64,000 bases of DNA from Numida meleagris (Eukaryota > Chordata > Aves > Galliformes > Numididae): contig NC_034411.1 in NCBI RefSeq assembly GCF_002078875.1, positions 50,731,695-50,795,694 of the forward strand, given 5' to 3'. Under the pieces are notes generated by a model that worked only from the letters and a program-made list of their open reading frames with translations, ran no database searches and was not told the origin of the DNA. The position numbers and the translations under genes are program-made. Positions 26,301-40,256 of this stretch are shown piece by piece (within the stretch, counting starts at the first letter, position 1; the number at the start of each line of letters is the position of its first letter).

Positions 26301-29300
26301 GGCAGGACACCGGGTGGCATAAGATCTGTAAGTTGTTGCGTTCATGTGGTGGTTCGTCCCAAAGAAAGAATGGGACACGTGAAAGCTGCCAGCACCCTTT
26401 TTCTTTGTTCATTCTTCTTTTAAATACAGCTTTGTCAGTTAAAGGATGGGCAGGGAAAGGAAATGGTGGGTGTAGAAAACGAAAGCGTGGTTGCATGGCC
26501 TGGCCTTGTAGGGTTTTTTAGGAAAAGGTCAAAAAGCTCTGTAAACATGGGAAAATTCATGGAAATAAAATAGTTGCTTTACACCTTGCTTCCAAGTTAT
26601 ATTTTCCAGATTACATCTTCAGGTTTGCTCTCATCTCTTTATTCACACTTCAGCATAACATTTGTAGAACAAAGAGAAGCTATACTGTTTTTTTGCCTGT
26701 AAATTAAGAATTGACAGCCATTTATCGGGCTGCGCAATGTGAGTCACATTTTAATACAAACATCAAAATTGCGTGGTTTTTTTTCATGTGGAATGTTACA
26801 AGTATGAGAGAAGAAAACTAGAAGAAATGTCGTGTTTCTGATTAAATCCACTACTGATATGCTCTGTGATCCGTGGAATGCAGCAGTGGGGGAAGGAGAA
26901 TAGCAAGATAAGGGTTTCAGAGAATGATTTCATCTTTGAGCTCTTCCTGCATCACTAGCTTAATGTGGCTCCTGGAGGCCATATAGACAAGACGTATGTA
27001 AAAATGGACTAGAATGTTTAGGAAGAGGGACTCATCTTTCATGTTAGTTGTCTCAGATTACCTGATATGTGACTTAAACTAATCTGTCCAAACAAATAAC
27101 TTCCTTCCTCTAGGATGAGGGACGCTATTTTTGACCCTGTGTGCATTCAGTTTGTTTTCAGTGTATTCTGCTGGGGAAAAAACCTTCCATAGTTAGGTAG
27201 TCTGAGTTTCTAATAATTTCTTCAGTACTTTGATGGCTTATGGACTTAGCCTTAATCACGTATTTGCTTAATTAAGGTGACTATAATTTGTAACAGCCAG
27301 CAGTTGAGGCAAGAAGTATTTTTTTTTTCCTCTCCTGTGTCTTGAGACTTAACTCAGTTGTCATTCTGTGATAACAGGGATCATGAAGGGAGAAAATGGT
27401 ATTCCCATTGTAGATTATATTTGAATTATCTTAAAAAAGTGATCTAGGAAACAGTAAGTTGTTAGAATGAAACTGAAGATATCTTAGAAGGGATGGCATT
27501 AATTACATTAGGAAAGATCAGATGTCTTTCTGATGATGACTGGTCTAAACCTGAAGTATCCAAACTGGCGGGTTTTCCAGATTTCTTCAGGTACTCACTG
27601 TATCTTAGGACAGCTGCTTTCCTTGTCTTCATTCTGATGGTGGTAGCGGCTTGGCTTGAAAAGATCTGTGTATCCTGATAATGAACAGAGTTTATTTCAG
27701 CACCTAAGCATAGACTATTATGCTGAAGGAGATTACTGTATTGCACTAGTAATCAACCTACACTGATTTTGTTGGCGTGGGAACTACCAAACCCTTCTTT
27801 CCTGACATCACCTGTTCTCTCTGTGCAGTTAAGAGACTTCGGTACTGGCTTGTACACAGTGCTCTTCAACTGCAAGATACCAGTTTCCTTTTCTCTAAGG
27901 CTTTAGTTGTTTCTGGTTTTTTTTCCCCCTTTCTGATTCTTAAACTTCAAAGTTCAACACGCATTTATGTATTTCTTCTTGACCCAGGATCTTCTGCAGG
28001 AGTCCATGCATGCCCTGTAGGACCTCTGCAGACCATCTGCCTGGGATTCAGGTGAAGCTCTCTACTTCTTTGTCCTTAGTGGACCGTTCCCCACAGGGCT
28101 GCATTCTGTTTCCTGCTTCCACGAACATCAGTGTTACTTGTGCCCTGGGCATAAAATTTTTTCCTGAGTGCAGCCTTACCTGCAGTATTCCTCCCGCAGG
28201 TTGTCTGTCCTTTGCTGCTTTTTTTCTGCTATCAAACAGTGAACAACTTGGGAGTTGGTGTTTTAGGTATTAGGGTTGAGCTAGAAGTTGGTTGGACAGG
28301 GATATGCTACCATTTAGGTAAGGAGTAATTTTCTTATTGTAGTTTTTGCATGAGAGGGTGAAAATAAAGAGAAATGTCTTGGTCTTTATTTAACTACACA
28401 GCACACAAAGATATTTTGGTAAGAGATAACAAGATATGTCTTTCTATGGCCATTAACATATCACTTGCCTTTTTTTCTGTTCCATAGTATCCCTTCAGAG
28501 ATGAGTAAAATAATCTTGTATACTAGAGCTGTATATTTATCTTGACTGTTTAACTGGGCCCTGACCTCCATTCTCAAGTGTTGTGGGGAAAAAAAATTAA
28601 CATTTGCTTTCAATTTTGCTGTTGTCACATTGCTGTAGAATTCAGTGCTCTCACAGTTGAAATCTTCTAGGGATCAGCTAACTAAAACCAAGGACACAAG
28701 CACTAAAATAGTTTTTAATGAGGTTTTCAAACTGAAGAGTAGTATATTATTTTCCATAAATCATTTTGCTTCTGTTTAACCATTGTGGTATTTACCTTCC
28801 TGAGGGGTCCATGTTATCCCTCTGAAATTTGCTGCAATAGAATTGGATGAAACCTGAGTGATATTTCTCACTCAGCCTTTCTTTAAATGTGGTTTCCCTA
28901 AAACATTGATGATTTTAGTATGTTTTCATCACCCATTAAAAATAATTCAAACTGTATCATAATTAGCAGAACTTAAAACAAGTGTGTGTTTCATCTACAT
29001 GGCTGTGCACATTGCTAGCGCTGCATTCATTCAGTTTTGCAGAGAAAACATAAATGTGGACAGACTTGGTTGTCTTAAACTAGGTCCAGCTAGGGATCAA
29101 AAGCATGATCCTAATTGCTCATCATAAAGAAAAAGGCTGTCTCTCTGTGGCTGGCTCCAGAATGGTTGCTGTGCAGTTGACTTGCGCTGCAATTTGGTGA
29201 CTGACAGAAACATGCTCCTGTCTGTTTTGTTCCTCTCTCCCTTTCACCCAGCCTTTCCCAGGCCAGTCCTGCTCAGTGAACAAAGCTGGGAGGCAGGGAG

Positions 29301-31017
29301 TTAGTCTTCTGGCAAGCTTTAAGTTGCACCTTTTCACAAAGTGGTCGTGTGAAGACCCAGCACAGTAAGATGTTGGTACCCAGATACAAGATAGAGGGAG
29401 GTAAGAACAAGGAGCCTTTGACTTCCCTGCAGCCCATTTTTTCACTTGAAAGCTCTGGGTTAGTGACACTCCGTACCAGAATTACAGACAGAAAGTTTGT
29501 ATAATAAATACAGTGTCAAAGAACAAGAGCTAAGAAAATACCCTTCTGTTTCTTCCTCAGACTATGCGTCATGAGTTCCATGTACCACCACAATTTGTAG
29601 CCCAAGCTAAAAAATACACGTAGGCAGGAGGTAAATAACTGGCTCTGTGGATGATAAGCAGTGGGTTATTGTTACTGTCCATAATAATGCAATAATTGTT
29701 AATGGATTGATGTCTAGACAGCTTAACCAATATGTAAGTTTTAGGCTGGGTATATGTAGGCGTATCCATTTTTTTCCTTTTTCCTTTTTTTGGTTTACCT
29801 ATTTCACAGTATAAATATTTTTTTTAAAAACAGGTTATACTTCAGATATTTTAGAGTACATGTTTATGACTTGCTGATTATTACTCCCAGTGCCTTTTAT
29901 AAAATCTGATGGGGGAAACCCTGCTTTTAGTTATTTTACAACTTTGCTGACAGTTTGTGCTATACCAGCTATGATATGATTGGATTTGTGCCAATTTGGG
30001 AAGTTCTGAGTGGAAACTTGTAGCCTTCTGTTTATGAAAGCTTGGATTTCTCTCTGTTGTACTCGCACACTTGTTTTGTAAGGGCGGAAGGTTTTTCTGT
30101 TATTCATAAAAAATCACAGCTTTGAAAGATGGTATCATTGATGGATAAAACACTGGAAGTCAAAGGAAAAAATAAGGGATCTTGGGAGAAGACTGAGCTC
30201 TGATATCAATGGGGGACTTCTCAGCCATGTCTGTAGCACACATAGCAATATGTTCCCTTTTCCCTTAATTTCCCTCCCTTCATTTCCTGATAAATCCATC
30301 CCTATATGCTAGAAAGAAAAATGACCTTTCAAAACTGAAAGTGAGAATGTGCATTTCTTTAGTGATGGACAATTTACCCTAATACCTCTGTCCTTATGTT
30401 TTATTTCTCTCTCAAAATCCATTTTATCTATTCAGTAATGCACTGTATGTTAACAACGTTTTCCAACACGAAGAACTGAAGGAAGACACTAGGGATTTTA
30501 TCTCTCCTGTTTTTCAGGGAGAATGAAACTAAACAATACTTCGGTTATAAAACAAACCTCTTAGTGTAACGTGCTATGATTTAACTGTCATTATGTTTGT
30601 TATGTAAGTTGATGGATTTTATTGGACAGCACATATGTATAAACACAAAACTGTACTCACAATCCCATGCACATTTCCTCAGGAAGATTCCTGTGCCTCA
30701 AACTTAGAGAGCAGACCAGTTTTTCATTTCTCAAGAGCCATTTTCCAAGTTTGCAGTGATCAAAGCATCTGGTGGCAGTAAAGTGAATATAGGCAGTAGT
30801 TTGTGATCTCAGTCTCACTTGGAGCGTACAGGTATCCTCATCATAACAAACACAGGTGTCTGCAGTATTTGCTTCTAAACCTAATCTACAATTGAGAAAT
30901 AGATTTGATTTTTCAACAGTCAGAAAGGAAGACATTATGGATGTTGTGCATTTGAAGGACAAAGGCTGTAATGTTCACAGCCTTTAAATTCGCACTTTGG
31001 CATGTGGAAAGACATCT

Positions 31018-31040
31018 CAAAGTCTTCAAAGTCTTCAAAG
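31018..31040. repeat. Short period-9 tandem repeat
   Basis: CAAAGTCTT is repeated about two and a half times. Minor slippage repeat. Confidence 0.85.
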
Positions 31041-31526
31041 ACTCAAGTAAAAGTAAATTCCATTCAATGTGTGATATTCCTCATGAAAAAGTGCGCTGTC
31101 TCTTTGCTCTCCTCTTCCTCTCCCATGGAAATTTAAGTAGGAAGTGAGGTTTCAAGTAAAATTTAGCAAATGGGAAAACCCGTGCTTGGTTCTTGGTGAG
31201 GAATTAAAGGCTACTGGCTTTTCAAAATATAAAATGTGTTTTTCATCCCAGAAAACTGTCCTAAGCCTGTAGTGTCTCTTTAGACAAAGAAATAATTGCG
31301 TTTCTAGAATGATGCCTCCCAAACAAGTATTCCGTTTATCTTTTTGTCACCACTTCTGTTATTTCTGGATAATTTTTGCTTTTGTTTCTGTTGCTGTTCC
31401 AACAAGAGGTTCTTGTTTGGTATTTTTCCGTCTTTAAAGAATCAGAGAAGCACACAGAAAGGTGACCTGGAAGCCCAGATCCTGGTGGTGGGGTTTGTTA
31501 CAGGCATCTGCACAGGGACAACAGCC

Positions 31527-31555
31527 GTGCGCGTGTGCGCGAGTGCGCGTGTGTT
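31527..31555. repeat. Alternating purine/pyrimidine GTGCGC tract
   Basis: A run of GT and GC dinucleotides with a single phase break (GAG) in the middle. Such sequence is prone to adopt Z-DNA under negative supercoiling. It is CpG-bearing in an otherwise CpG-poor intron. Confidence 0.75.
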
Positions 31556-33333
31556 TTGAAATGAGGGAAAAGCAGAGGTTTGCTCATTTGTTTGCCTATT
31601 GTGAAGCTGTCCTGCACCTTTCTCCTCCTTTGTGGCAGGGTGAAGGCTGCTGAATGGCGGCCTTGTGCCGTTTGTTGGTTTTAAAACTCGCCACTAATCC
31701 ACAGGAACCTGCTGGTGCACACAGCAGGAGAGCTGTGTGACAAGTGGCGGTCTGGGCGGAGGGCGTGCGGGGGGTCACAGGGGATAATCATCATTCAGCC
31801 ATCAGCCTTTGTCACCCCTAAGCCTAATTGTTACCCTCTGCTGGTAACCACATTGAAGTGCTGGCCTTTTAAGTGCTTCTTGATTTGGCTTGGCACAGGC
31901 TTGTGGATCGACTCGCTCGTCGTTGGGTTTACATCCGACCAGCTTTGCCGGGTTTTGTTTTATGAGCCTTGCTGAGTTTTCTGCATCCCTTGAAGTAACT
32001 CAGGAGAGCCCAAAGCAATGCAAAGGGCTGAATGGAAGCAATGCCGCTGCTAACAAATGTCTCTCTGTCAGCAGCAGGGCTCAAAATGAGACAGAACACT
32101 TTCCTGCTCTGCAGGGCGACTGGTCTGTGCAGGCTGTGTGCGAGCAATAACTTGTGTGGATACGGACACTTGACTGCGAGAGCAGCCTCTGCAAGCAGCA
32201 GCAATGTGATCTGCACAGTGCAGGTGGGGGTGGCACAGAGAAGACTCCTTGTCCCTCCTTGTCCTCCCTTGCCCGGCCTCTTGCAGGCATTGATGGAAGC
32301 CGTAGGTGCAAGGGGATGACTGGAGCAAATTAACCTCCAGTGTGCTCGGGAGGGAGAAGAGAACTGAACAACTTAGAAACAACAAAGAATAACCTTTAAG
32401 GAGTGATAACTTTTTCTAGCAGTCAGGAACTGGTTTTTCAGCTTTCCTTGCCAGTCACCCATGCTGGAGGAGGTATTGCGCTTTCTGTTGTTTTCCTTGC
32501 TGAGTTAGTGTAGGAGCTGCTAATGTGAAGTATAGCAGCTACAATGAAGCCTGAATCTAGGGCTTCGTAATAGGCAAGTACCTTCTGTGTCAAGTAAGTT
32601 TGTACTATGGGACATGGGGTGGAAGAGGGTTGTTTGGCCCCCACTGGCCCCTTGGCAGTGGGCCTGTTTCTAGGCCATTACCTAAGACTGCTTGGGTTTG
32701 CACTGGGAGGAAAATCCTCTGGTTGCTGGTACAGGCTTTGGAGTGGCTTTTGATTAAATATTTCTTTCTAAGCCATTGGACACAACGCGTCTCCAGCAGA
32801 TGTGATCTTTACCACCATTTGATAGGTAGCTTTTGAAAGCCATGTCAGTCATAGTGATGGTAAACCCAGGGTTGCTACAGGCATCTGATGACACAGCAGG
32901 GTTACAACTTTATTTGCAATCTAGTCCTTCCACATGGCTCAGTATTTCATCAAAAGGCTTGGTAACTTGTCTAAGAGTAGGATGAAGGTTTTGACCACTT
33001 GGTGCTCATTCCTCTTTTACAGTACAGGGGGCCATTGGTTGAGCAGATTTTTGCTGTTTGTTTTTTTTCTTTTTGCCTGTGTTGTTCTGTCTACAGTGGT
33101 TTGACTCCATGCCACCTGTAGGCACATCTGTCTGTCACTCTACTGCAGGGATTTCTTCGAGAACCATGTCAGTCACAGTGGTACCTATGGAGATTTTTCA
33201 AGGAGATTTAACCAGTAAAAACTTGGTGTTTAATTTTTTTAATTGCAGTTGTTACATTTTCACCTTTATGTGAAGTGAATTGAATTGCATTTACTAAGTC
33301 AAGTTAATAATTCTGTTACGACTGTTTTTGCAG

Positions 33334-33444
33334 GACATGTCTCAGGAAGGCTATGGAACCAGATCTCAACCCACTATGGCCCCAGGAAAGCCTAACCATG
33401 AAGACTTGAACCTAATCCAGCAAGAAAGACCATCGAGCTTACCA
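33334..33444 (+). CDS. ARID1B: ARID1B coding exon, conserved segment (37 codons)
   Basis: This 111-base exon lies between TTTTTGCAG and CCA|GTAAGA and is in phase 0 on both sides. It continues the reading frame of the exon at 14577: ...QAQQ then [12 protein letters not shown], then [20 protein letters not shown] and LP. This sequence is strongly conserved in vertebrate ARID1B and, in related form, ARID1A; the next residues in the family (DLSGSIDDLPTG...) are not found before the end of the window. The segment has no known enzymatic activity. It sits in the N-terminal half of the BAF subunit before the ARID domain. The central TM pair (SQPTMAPGK) differs from the mammalian form I remember, which is an unremarkable change. 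The identification is firm. Confidence 0.96.
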
Positions 33445-36400
33445 GTAAGAAATTAATGTTTCTGTTATAGTGCGATATTTTTAAATAATAAACAAGGTTG
33501 TTCACAGGCTGATGAGAGCCTGTGTATGAGTGGTGGACTTAGCTTAGGGGTTGTGCTGGTTCAAAATGTCACTGTCCACATCCATGTTATGTATTTGTGC
33601 TCGTGTATATTTACATAGAGGAAATAGACTGATATTTCTTTTGGGCTTTAGGAATTCTGTACTTGCTGAAAACAATCGGATGAGGAAGAGGCTTTTTTCT
33701 GTGTTGTTTTCTGTGGATTCCAGTATATTTTGATTTAGAATGCTGACCCCATAAGTTATTTGTTCCGAACCCTAAGCATAAATAATGAGTTTGACATGTT
33801 AATTCTGCAACAGCCTACTACTACAGACAGAAGTGTAGTAGTGGGAATGCTAGTGATACTTGGGATAGGTTGATTGTTTGGTTGGGAGATTATTTTGGAA
33901 TAACCTTTCTTTGTTTTCTGAGCTCTCTGCATTGTGCTGTGGGGGAAAACGGCACACATTAATACATTTTGCAAAGGTATTCTAGTTATTCGTGTTATTG
34001 AAGGTCTTACTTTACTGTAATTGCCAAAGTACTCTTTGGCCTTGTCTCTGTATGCTGTTGTTGGTTTGGAGATTTTCTTGTTTGTTGGTAGTACAGCAGT
34101 CTGAATTTCAACCAACAAGAATATATTTAGCTTGGTGAAAACTGTTTATATGCTATGTGACATTTAGCTCATAGTAATGTACTGCAAACATATAGAATGT
34201 TTCTACCAGTTTACTGGATATTCATTTCCAGTTAGCAGAGAGACTCCTCTGAAGAGTTTACCTTATCAAAACACCAAATGTATGTGTGAAGTCTGGTAGT
34301 TTATTGTATATTTTCCCTCTGACACATGGCACTATTGTCCAATCTTAAAAATAGGGTAATAAACATCTTCACAGCATTTAAAGTTATATCTTAGATACCC
34401 AGGAGAGTATATATGTCACAGATTCTCTACATGATGTTTGAGACATGCCTGCTTCAGGAGAAGCTATGAAAACTGGTGTGAGAAGAGCTATCTGTTTACT
34501 TTGAACAAGTATTAATTTGACAGGAAACCTTTTTTAAGACGACCAGTTTCTCTGAACAGGTCTCAAAAATGAGCACTGGCAGTTACTTTAAAAATAGGAG
34601 CTAGTGGATGTGGAACTGTTTATGCAACAGCTATTTAAAAAAAACAGTTATATTAAATGGGACTTCTTACCTCAGTTTTTCATGAACAGTGTTTATTAGG
34701 ATAGATAGAACTAGTTATTTATTAAGTAATGTTCTAATTTGCCAGTGGTTTTTGTTAAACAATTGTCCTACTTTTAATCCATGCTCTGTTCTACCTTCAT
34801 CTCCATAGTATCTAAGCAGACTGTTGGGTATTATCTGTGTCCCTAAGTGTTCGGTATATTTAGTAGCTCATTATTATTCTAGGTATGAGTAAGCTGGTGG
34901 TATTAACAGTGAATGTTAACCATTTTCGCGGTGTAGCTTGAACTGTAGGTTTGTTGTAAACGCTGTTATTCAGAGCCTTTGCTTCTGGAAAGCTTACATA
35001 CCAAACACCCCAACCTCCATTTGGATAGGGAGGAGAATGGGAGGCATTATAGTTTTCCAAATTTAAAAACAAGTGCAATCCTTCATATATTGTGACATTG
35101 TCTTTTTGGTACTGTGAGCAAACTTCCAAGGCAAATGTCTTAGAACTGAGGAACAGCCCATGCATTCAAAGTATGGAGAGCATGATGAAGACTTGAATAT
35201 AAGACTTAGTACTGGGGATAAGGATGGCTTGACCATATAAACGGTTTTTTTTTCCCCTTGAGCAAGAAGCCTGCATTCAATTTTCAGCTGGTTATGAAAT
35301 TCAGTGATCAGTATTCCTCATTTAGTATTCCTAGTTATAGTGTCATTTTGGGATGCTAAATATGGCTTCTTAAGCTTGTTTTCAAGATAATGCTGTTCTC
35401 GAGGGTAGTCAGTAAGTCTTTGTATATTAAAGCTTGAAATGAGAGCAGTGGTGTTATGCTTTTAATAAAATTTGGGTATGTTTTGTTTCATGGTATTCTG
35501 GTATTTATACAATTTTTCCCGTTATCTTTTTATTTCTTAAGGGCATTGTGTAAAATCACAGCAGCTACATAGCAAGCTTAGACGAATCTCTAAAAACAAC
35601 AAAAGAGATGTGATACTAAATGCTGAATGGTGTTCTCTGATGTGGCTTTGAAAAAAAAAGTTTCCCTTTGATGGATTTGAAGAGGAGCTGGCCACTTTTT
35701 GCAGCACTGAATGCTGACTTGTGTCATCCTTTTAGAGAGTTTTTTTCAGCAGGTTTGTGTCACAGTAAGCGCAGCTAAACAGCTCAATGGTTGTTCCGTT
35801 TCCTTCACACGTTGTATATAAAAGTCCTGGCATGAACGTTCCCATAAAGTTCAAAGCAGAGAAATTTGTAATGTGGGTTGGTAACAAACGGCTACAAACA
35901 AAATATGGCTTTATTAGCTACTTCTAATGGCCTGTCAGATTCTATACAATGCTTGCTTTCCTTCTCCTAAATGCTCTGATATCTGAAGGGTTTGACCTGG
36001 AGGTCTTTAACCATGTGGAGTCACTGAGAGCCCAAATGAAAAGTTGCTTAGAATAGTGCTCCGAGCACTTTTGTTGGGGTCACAATTAGAAGGAAATTTC
36101 GAGCTTTTGAGAAAACATGGGAGTTAGGTACTCTGTGAAGGAAAGGAAGTAATAAACAGAAACTGTTCCCTATTAGAGTGGAAGAATACAGGAGAAGCCT
36201 GAATGCAATTGTCTGGAGAACAGCTACTACCGAATGTATTTACAGAGGTTTAAGGGATAATACAAAATACACACTTCTGCAATTGTGAGAAAGATGGAGC
36301 AGACTTGTAGGAAAAACCTTCCAAATGATATATCTGCAAATTTGCTGTTGCAGTAAAGGAGCTTATGTCAGCATAGGTTGTGTGTGTGTGCCTGCAAAGA

Positions 36401-39400
36401 CTAATACTTTGTTTTGCCGTAATGAGTAATTTGGTCAGTGTTCATGTTGGATTGCGTTGGTAGAATGAAGGGCAAAAAACATGGATGAATCTAGGTTTTT
36501 TTTTTTTACTGGCATCATTTTGAAAGTCGTTTCAGATAGATATTGGGGTCTTTTATTTTGTTCTGTTTTAACGTGGTCTTTTTTTTTTTGGCTCAGTACT
36601 AGTTGTGCTTGCGTGAGGTCGAATGGCCTACCCAAGGTTGCCAAGCTTTTGAAACAAGGGTTTCTGCTGATTTCTTCTGGTTGCCACCTATGGGTGAGGT
36701 CCTGCAGCTGCTTGGCTTCTCTGTAAGTTAGGCTGGTTGCAGCCTTGCCATGTGCCCACAGTGTGCCATCTGTGCCTTCCCACATCCCCCGCTGTCACTG
36801 CTGTGAGTCAGGGAACTGACCCAGCTCAGAAATAATTCTTTTTATTTCTGGGTTAGTTTGGGGCTGAATCACTGTGTAATTGCTCATGTGATGCTGAAAG
36901 CAGAAAGTTGTATCCAAAGTGGAGGGAACTGGTGATTTGCTCGGTCACTCAGACTTCAAGTGCTCATGCATTAGTTCTACGACGTTACTTCTTCACTGGA
37001 TCTTTGCATGGAGGCAACAAAAAAATTCATGTGACGCAAAATTATAGCTGGCACAGAGGTAGAATGCTGTTTGTATCTTGCGCAGTACTATGACTTGTCA
37101 AGTTTGGCTCTGGTTTGATGTATGAGCTTCAAAGTAAGGTAGACCTTAAATAATGCTTACTGTTTTTTGGACAGATGAACTTTTTAAGATGCCTTGTTTC
37201 GTTATGCTTGGTACTGTGGAAAACTGTACTTCAGCAATTCCTTCCTGACTTCATTAGCTACTTCACAGTTGTGTTTTACCTCATTTTTAGAGAGCCTTTG
37301 TAGAATGTATAGAGTGCTGGATGTTCATTCTTTTGTGTGACGTACTTTTCTCACTGTAGATTTCAGGGGGCCTTTGAGAACTAGTGGTGAACTATAAATA
37401 CAAGACTAGATATACTTGGTTCATGGATCAACATCATTTTAGATGCATCTTGATAGTTGCTGGCTGAGAGGAGATGCATGGAATGGTTAGGGAATTCACA
37501 TTCCTCGTGTAACTTCTAGAATATGAAGTAGCTTGGAAAATCATCTCCAGCAAGGAGAGTTCTCCCTGAACAAGTACTGCTGATGGTTGAAGTCTTAAAC
37601 CAGGAAAAGAATTTCCAGCATAGTTGGAGAAACTGTTGTTAACAGTTAGGAAGTACTTCTTTTCTTGGAAGTTACACTACTGGGACAAAGGACTCTGGTG
37701 ACATTTATGAAAAGCTTAGCTCAGTAATCCCTGATCATGGTTGAGGGTGTGGGCACAACCATAATGTAAATATTAATTTGGATTGTAACCCCTTTGGTAA
37801 GGAAAAATGAGTATTAAAGGAGAGATGGTGCAGCAGCCCTCTCATTTTGTAGACAGTGTTGGATTCTTTGCAGATAAGCAAATTAGAAAATTCAAACTTA
37901 AGTGATGTTTTAAAATCCAGGATGTTGTTTCCAATTTAAGAAAAAAGGAGGTGCGTGGGGAGATGGAAACCTGTCAATGGATTCCTGGTAATTCCTGGGA
38001 GGTAAAAGCAGTGGGCAGTCGATAGATGCATGTGTAGTACATAGTAACAGTTCCGTCCTGTAGTTACTTGCTTCTGTGCATGTCTCCATCTGAAAATAAC
38101 TGGGAGTAGGTTAAATTATGAACAAGAAGAAAATGTAAATAATACTTGTGAATGAAATTTTCCATTGTTTCTACATCAAGTAGGATAAGACTTGTATGCC
38201 TCTTTCCCACTTGCTTTTCTTTTTCTGCAGTGTTGTAAAATAACTGAATGATCTTGTTTTCCTTTGTTTGGGTCAAGAAATTTTAGCTGAAAATTGTTAC
38301 TCTCTGAAAGAAGGTTATTGACTGAACAAGCCTTCAATTTTCAGTGAATAACACTCCCACCCTCTAGCTTCAGGAACATGTGGTGCATGCATTCTATTTT
38401 AAAGTACAGACTGTAATTTAAGACTGAGGCAGTTTGATGCCCCACTGAACTTTGTTTAAGCCTGGAATAAAAGGAAAAAAGCTTCAAGTTGCAAAGAAGT
38501 GACTAAGCTTTCTCAAATGCTTTTCTTAGCCATTATACATAGAGTTGGAAAAAGTTGCTGTTTTCTCCAAGTCATTTTAATTCCGGATCAAGTGCAGTTG
38601 GTAGCTTGTTTCTTTTTTCCTCTTGTCATTCCATGTAATAAACCTGTAGCTCCAATAAGTTGCATGCAACTCGTATGTATGGAGATATCAAGTGTATGTA
38701 TTTCTGAGGTGCAAAGCATTGGTGCTTGTGTTCATACAGATTGGGTCTGCATACAGGGTCAGATCCTGTATGAGCCACCAAGGCTTCTCTGAAATAATAA
38801 CCCCCTTTGAGATCATTGGAAGGACGAATTTACACTTAGTGTGTTTGTGGCACTGAAGTTCCTGGCCCAGCATTAATGTGCTTTTACATTTGATTTCTGT
38901 AGGGACAGGTTTTCATGTAGGTGATCAGATGGATTTGCTGAGAGAGTCAACTTTTACATTCATTTTTGTTCAAAAATATGATTAAAGTAGTGCAGAGCAG
39001 CCCGTGTGTGTAGGGGTAAACTGAAACACTGAACCAGAGTTGTTGATTCTTGAATTGAGTGTCCTGCTATTAAAATTAAACTTTGTAATGTGAAAAGAAA
39101 GTCCTGTTGTTAATCACTGGTGTTTTATGCTTTACAGAATTGCTTGGTTTTCCTTGTTAGAATGTCCATATTTTTTATATTAAAAATGGTGTCAAAGCTG
39201 TTACTGATGTATTAAAACTGATTTTATTAGATGCTGTTTTTAAAAAAGATGCTTGGTTATTCCACAAAGTTTTCCATTTTCAAAATAAATTTACAATTCT
39301 TTTAGAATACTTGTAGTAACAAAATCACTCATTTAGGATCAAGGAAAATTTAGAAATGTGGAAAGAAATGTTTAGCTTAACCTCTATGTGAAACTTACTT

Positions 39401-40165
39401 GGGAAACCTGATAAGGGATTATAGATCCCAGTAGTGGATAATGTTGCAGAAACTTGTGTTTAAATAGGCCAAAATTGTCCTAGATGGAATATTAAAGTCT
39501 GAGTAGTTTTTTCCTGCAGTGTTTTTTGAAGCCATTTGCAGTTGCCTCAGTGTACTTTGCAGCTCCAAATACCAAAACAGTATTGGTGCTGACTGAAGAA
39601 TTGAAGAAGCAAGATTGAATTAGAGGGGTTGAAGCATTTTTCCCCTTTAGCTGTTCCCTCTCTGGAGGCTGCTGCCCCTGCAGCAGGGGCAACCAAGCTG
39701 TGCTTGTGGTGGCCCCAAACCGCCAGAGCCTCCAGCGTGATATGGGAGTTGAGCTGAAGCCTCCCACATTGCTCCACAATGCAAGACATGAAACTGCAGC
39801 AGTGGAGCTGCTTCTGCATGCACGGCTCAGATGTGCCTGCTGCAGGGACAGCAACTGCACTAGCTATCCTTGTAGTCTACCTCCATTTCCAAGTCAGTGC
39901 TTTTAGGTCCTGCATTTGGGAACCTAGTTCTAAAATGGCTCAGACTTTTGAGTTCCTGGGGGTGGCTGGGTTGAGTTTTTTTTGGATTTGGGGAATATTT
40001 TATTTTTTGAATATTTGACACACTGTGTAGATTCATACAGTGTTTATAAAGCAGGAACTTTGGGGTTGCTGCACAGAAAGTAAGACAAAAGAGTATTATT
40101 TACTTGGATACCGTTTCAGGAAGTACTTGAGACACTGTAAATGTTTTTTCTTTCCTTTATTTTTA

Positions 40166-40256
40166 CCTCAAGTATTCTTGTGAGATAGGATATTATTTTT
40201 CCCCAGAATGACTCCTTTACATGGGCAAACCAGCCATCCTGAAAGGTGACCTCAGC
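40166..40256 (+). mobile_element. Possible MIR-like SINE fossil, weak
   Basis: The string from CCTCA through TGTGAGATAGGATATTATT, TTCCCC, GGGCAAAC and AAGGTGACC follows the order of the MIR core (GAGGTAGG, TATTATTATCCCC, GGAAAC, AAGGTCAC) with many differences. The match is far weaker than at 56841 and could be chance. Confidence 0.3.

Larger units (their letters stand above)
14718..33333 (+). other. ARID1B: Complete ARID1B intron (18,616 bases)
   Basis: Bounded by GTAAGC at 14718 and TTTTTGCAG ending at 33333, phase 0. The acceptor has a short T tract with a TTACGAC branch-point-like motif just upstream. The only mobile element I can name is the CR1 at 20577-20868. Other content is a T19 tract at 16271, a period-9 repeat at 31018, a GC-rich patch near 26020-26300 and a CpG-containing alternating purine/pyrimidine tract at 31527. 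Everything else looks like ordinary AT-rich intron with no recognisable exon or RNA gene. Confidence 0.92.

Noticed and set aside
27777..28273. Pyrimidine-rich segment with two overlapping + frames, looking at first like an old LINE
   Set aside because: No CR1 or L3 motif could be matched in order on either strand.
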